Shown here one piece after another: positions 6,465 through 9,563 of a stretch of 9,563 nucleotides of DNA. Source of the stretch: Flavobacteriales bacterium UBA5422 (GTDB taxonomy: Bacteria; Bacteroidota; Bacteroidia; Flavobacteriales_D; Crocinitomicaceae); assembly GCA_002409405.1 (NCBI GenBank), contig DHNG01000010.1:16420-25982 (forward strand). The letters are read 5' to 3'. The stretch's first letter is position 1. The number at the start of each line of letters is the position of its first letter. The notes beneath the pieces were generated by a model. It did no database searches. It worked only from the letters and a program-made list of their open reading frames with translations, and was not told where the DNA came from. Made by a program: the position numbers and the translations under genes.

Positions 6465-9400
6465 ATGAAAGCATTTTTTCAAAAGAACTGGATTCATTTT
6501 GCTGCTGTTGCAGTGATGTTTATTATTGTTGCGGTTTATTTCCAACCTGTATTTGACGGATATGGATTAAAGCAACATGATGCGGAACAATGGAGGGGTA
6601 TGGCAAATGAAACGCTGACATACCGGGAAAAAACGAAAGAACATCCACTGTGGACAAATTCAATGTTCGGAGGAATGCCGGTAATACAAATTACCATGCT
6701 GTATACCGGGAATCTGATACAGAAAGCTGCTAACTTTTACTACGAAGTATTTTCTCTTCCGATAGGACTCGTGTTTTTGCACATGGTTAGTTTCTATGTG
6801 ATGGCTTTATTACTGCGTATCAGACCAATCATTGCATTGCTCGGAGCTGTTGCGTTCAGTTTTGCAAGTTATGAGATCATCATTATTCAGGCAGGGCACT
6901 CCGCAAAGTCAATGGCATCTGCCTATTTACCATTATTACTCGGGTTATTTGTGTATTCCTACCGGAATAAGAACTGGCTCACCGTCGTCTTATCCGGGGT
7001 ATTTATGTCACTGGAATTATCTGCAAATCACGTACAGGTAACATACTATATGATTTTTGTCCTGGTGTTTTTGGGAATTTATTTCTTAATCAGAGCCATT
7101 CAACAAAATGAAATTCCCTCGTTTATAAAAGTAACACTCGGATTATTTGCCGCGTACGGATTGGCTGGATTAATCAATAGCCCTAATATACTTTTGACCA
7201 ATGATTATGCAAAGAATACGATTCGTGGTAAGAATGAAATCACCATCTTACCGGATGGTACTAACCCGACGAATCAATCAAAAGGGTTGGACAGGGATTA
7301 CATAACGAATTGGTCGTATGGTATCGGAGAAACATTCACGTTTGTTTCTCCCAATGTAAAAGGTGCAGGATCATTTTCAATCGGTGACAGCCAGTTTGAT
7401 GAAATTCTGGAAAATTCGGATCTAAGCAGCGCGTCAAAAGAAAACCTTAAAAATTATCCCGCATATTGGGGGGAACAGCCTTTTACTTCCGGGCCGGTTT
7501 ACATTGGAGTTGTTGTTTGCTTGCTTGCTTTGCTTGCTCTTGTTTTTCTTAAAACAGAATTGAAATGGACGTTGTTTGCTGCAACATTATTGGCGATAGG
7601 ATTGTCGTGGGGTAAAAATTATGTATCTGCCTCCGTTCTTTTACCCATCATTTTATTTCTATGCATTCCCTTTTTCAAAGGACGAACAGCATTTTATTTC
7701 GCAGTTGGAAACATACTTCTGTTGTTCATCCTATTTGCGTTTGGAGATATTTTTGTATCAAAAAGTTTGACAGATTTTTTCATTGATTATGTGCCTGCGT
7801 ACAATAAATTCAGGACAGTAACAATCGTATTGATTATTGTTGAATTATGTATTCCGGTGCTGGGGATCCTGTTCTTGAATTTATTGGTGAATGAACGGGA
7901 GAAGTTAAAAGAAAAGAAAAATCAGGTGCTGGCGGTCATTGCTGTTTTCTTTGTAGGACTGTTTGTTGTAAAATCAGTCGGATTAGGAGATAATTATTCC
8001 AGTAATTCGGATCAGGCACAACTGGCCGGTATTCGTGGGAATATTGAAAACCAGATTTTGTCAATGGACCCGAATGAATTGTTGACCAGTTATAAGTTAG
8101 ATGTTTCCAACCAGCAACAGGTCGCTAGCTTTGTCGATCAGCAAATGGAGAATTACGAGAAAGGATTTGAAGAGTTGCGGGAAGTTCGGAAAGACATTTT
8201 TAATGATAGTATGAACCGCTCACTGTTGTTTACATTTTTTGCGGGTGGACTCATCATCTTGTTCTTATATGTGACGTTTTCACCAATGATCTTAATGACA
8301 GGAATGCTCGTATTGGTGATGATCGATATGATTCCTGTTGCCAATCAATACCTGGGTAAACAAGAAGTAGGAACTGCTTATAAATATTGGGAGGACATCG
8401 GAGTGAATAAATATCCGATTGCGGCGAGAGACGTGGACAATCAGATTTTGCAGATGGAATTATTGGAAAATCCGAAATTGGAAGGAGTTGTTGCGAAAGG
8501 AGAATCCTATGGAAAAGAAAAAGCAGCCGATTTAGGAATCGAAGGAGCAGGTCGTATGAACCTGGTGAATACCTACCGCTTTTCGGAATTGAATTTAGCG
8601 ACGAATTACAGGGTCTTCGATATCAATGGCGGATTTAACAGTAGCCATACATCTTATTTCCACAAATCTCTTGGAGGATACCATGGTGCGAAATTGCGAA
8701 ATTTTGCCAACCTGATTGATTTCCAGATTTCAAAAGGAAACAATAATGTATTCAATATGCTCAATGTGAAATACATTATTCAAAACGGAGCTACAGGCCA
8801 GGTTGTTCGCAAAAACCCGGAAGCGATGGGGAACGCATGGATGGTGAAGCGCATTGAAGAATACGATACGGCAAACGATGAAATTCGTGCATTGGGAACA
8901 AGGTTCACCATTCAGAATGTCGGTTCAGGGCAATTATTTGTGAACGGTCAAAAAAGCGAACAAGCCAGTGTATATGGAACTGAAAATATTCAGTACTTAA
9001 TCGGATCCGATTCCATTGCTGTTCCCTTAAGTAATGGTATGGGAGAAGGTATGGAAGCTGTTTTTGTTGTGGATAAAAACGGGAAGTCAGATTTGGTAAT
9101 GCCTCAGATTTTTGAAAATGATACCATTAAACAATCATTCCTTAAACTCGTTCAGATAAAAGCAGACAATGTATTTAATCCGAAGGAAGAGGCTGTGATG
9201 TTGAAAGAATGGGCAAATAAATTATCTCAAAAAACATATACAGGAGAAGGTACTGTAAAAATGACAAATTATAACCCCAATAAAATTAAATACCAGGTCA
9301 ATGCAATTGGAAAACAAGTTGTTGTGTTTTCTGAAATTTATTATCCTGAAGGCTGGACAGCACTCATTGATGGTAAAAAAGCAGACATCCTGAAAGTAGA

Positions 9401-9563
9401 TTACTTATTGAGAGGAATTGAAGTTCCGGATGGACAGCACACAATTGAATTCAAATTTGACATACCTAAATATCACCTGTTAAACAAAGTGGCCTTGTTT
9501 TCAACTTTGGTATTGCTTGTTGCGTTGATCGTTGTGTCTTATTTCGAATTGTATAAAAAAAGA
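6465..9563 (+). CDS. YfhO-family multi-pass membrane protein, putative GT-C glycosyltransferase (3' end at window edge)
   Basis: The frame opens at ATG 6465 and runs without a stop to the last base, 1033 codons. The ending (a membrane segment near 1010-1027, then YFELYKKR) suggests only a few codons are missing. The first membrane segment (about 10-28) is followed by GYGLKQHDAEQWRGM (32-46), whose Asp39 sits where GT-C enzymes carry the catalytic acid in the first outer loop. Many further membrane segments follow up to about 505, with QAGHSAK near 142-148. After a soluble stretch (about 507-585) and another hydrophobic pair (586-627) comes a large soluble domain (about 628-1008) with YYPEGW (959-964) and a VPDGQHTIEF segment (about 988-997), both typical of the YfhO C-terminus. 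In Firmicutes, YfhO proteins add sugars to teichoic acids; the acceptor in Bacteroidota is unknown to me. No clear Shine-Dalgarno sequence precedes the start, and it is probably co-transcribed with the regulator. Confidence 0.87.
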   Translation, partial: MKAFFQKNWIHFAAVAVMFIIVAVYFQPVFDGYGLKQHDAEQWRGMANETLTYREKTKEHPLWTNSMFGGMPVIQITMLYTGNLIQKAANFYYEVFSLPIGLVFLHMVSFYVMALLLRIRPIIALLGAVAFSFASYEIIIIQAGHSAKSMASAYLPLLLGLFVYSYRNKNWLTVVLSGVFMSLELSANHVQVTYYMIFVLVFLGIYFLIRAIQQNEIPSFIKVTLGLFAAYGLAGLINSPNILLTNDYAKNTIRGKNEITILPDGTNPTNQSKGLDRDYITNWSYGIGETFTFVSPNVKGAGSFSIGDSQFDEILENSDLSSASKENLKNYPAYWGEQPFTSGPVYIGVVVCLLALLALVFLKTELKWTLFAATLLAIGLSWGKNYVSASVLLPIILFLCIPFFKGRTAFYFAVGNILLLFILFAFGDIFVSKSLTDFFIDYVPAYNKFRTVTIVLIIVELCIPVLGILFLNLLVNEREKLKEKKNQVLAVIAVFFVGLFVVKSVGLGDNYSSNSDQAQLAGIRGNIENQILSMDPNELLTSYKLDVSNQQQVASFVDQQMENYEKGFEELREVRKDIFNDSMNRSLLFTFFAGGLIILFLYVTFSPMILMTGMLVLVMIDMIPVANQYLGKQEVGTAYKYWEDIGVNKYPIAARDVDNQILQMELLENPKLEGVVAKGESYGKEKAADLGIEGAGRMNLVNTYRFSELNLATNYRVFDINGGFNSSHTSYFHKSLGGYHGAKLRNFANLIDFQISKGNNNVFNMLNVKYIIQNGATGQVVRKNPEAMGNAWMVKRIEEYDTANDEIRALGTRFTIQNVGSGQLFVNGQKSEQASVYGTENIQYLIGSDSIAVPLSNGMGEGMEAVFVVDKNGKSDLVMPQIFENDTIKQSFLKLVQIKADNVFNPKEEAVMLKEWANKLSQKTYTGEGTVKMTNYNPNKIKYQVNAIGKQVVVFSEIYYPEGWTALIDGKKADILKVDYLLRGIEVPDGQHTIEFKFDIPKYHLLNKVALFSTLVLLVALIVVSYFELYKKR
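7517..7537 (+). repeat. Short TTGC tetranucleotide repeat inside the YfhO-family gene
   Basis: Three direct TTGC units (7517-7528), one extra T, and two further TTGC units (7530-7537) lie in codons for a leucine/alanine-rich membrane segment. The array is interrupted and very short. The run of Leu and Ala codons in a membrane helix is a sufficient explanation. Confidence 0.5.

Noticed and set aside
7517..7537. TTGC repeat as a phase-variation switch in the YfhO-family gene
   Set aside because: There are only three plus two units with an interruption, and leucine/alanine codons in a membrane helix explain it.
6832..8344. Frames 6832-7041 (+) and 8153-8344 (-) inside the YfhO-family gene
   Set aside because: The YfhO frame is open and family-like across both stretches, so these are by-products.

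Overview
The window looks like a chromosomal segment from a member of the Bacteroidota, most likely the Flavobacteriales. The evidence is a TonB-dependent receptor that starts with a carboxypeptidase-regulatory-like domain, a secreted protein with a type IX secretion C-terminal tail, a response regulator of the short sigma-54-activator type, almost no Shine-Dalgarno sequences, and promoter candidates that fit the Bacteroidota pattern (TTG, 17-23 bases, TAnnTTTG). Genus cannot be decided from the sequence alone.

Left half, minus strand, in order of transcription: dxs (4352-2394) makes the first committed metabolite of the MEP isoprenoid pathway. After a 176-base gap comes a lipoprotein of the peptide/nickel solute-binding family (2217-481). 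Only 11 bases later starts a TonB-dependent outer-membrane receptor (469 to the left edge, cut by the window). The last two genes look co-transcribed, and no permease or ATPase gene of an ABC importer lies in the window.

Right half, plus strand: a small secreted protein with a type IX secretion tail (4494-5165) is divergent from dxs. Then come a sigma-54-type response regulator without a DNA-binding domain (5263-6441) and, 23 bases later, a very large YfhO-family membrane protein (6465 to the right edge). The last two probably form one transcription unit. The intergenic regions are all short: 141 bases (4353-4493), 97 bases (5166-5262) and 176 bases (2218-2393). They hold three promoter candidates and one hairpin.

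I see no tRNA, rRNA, insertion sequence, CRISPR array, phage gene or defence cassette. I found no clear evidence of an undescribed multi-gene system. The points most worth a second look are the receptor/solute-binding-lipoprotein pair, the orphan activator with no DNA-binding domain next to a putative glycosyltransferase, and the very short 5' leaders inferred for dxs and the regulator, which also decide their start codons.
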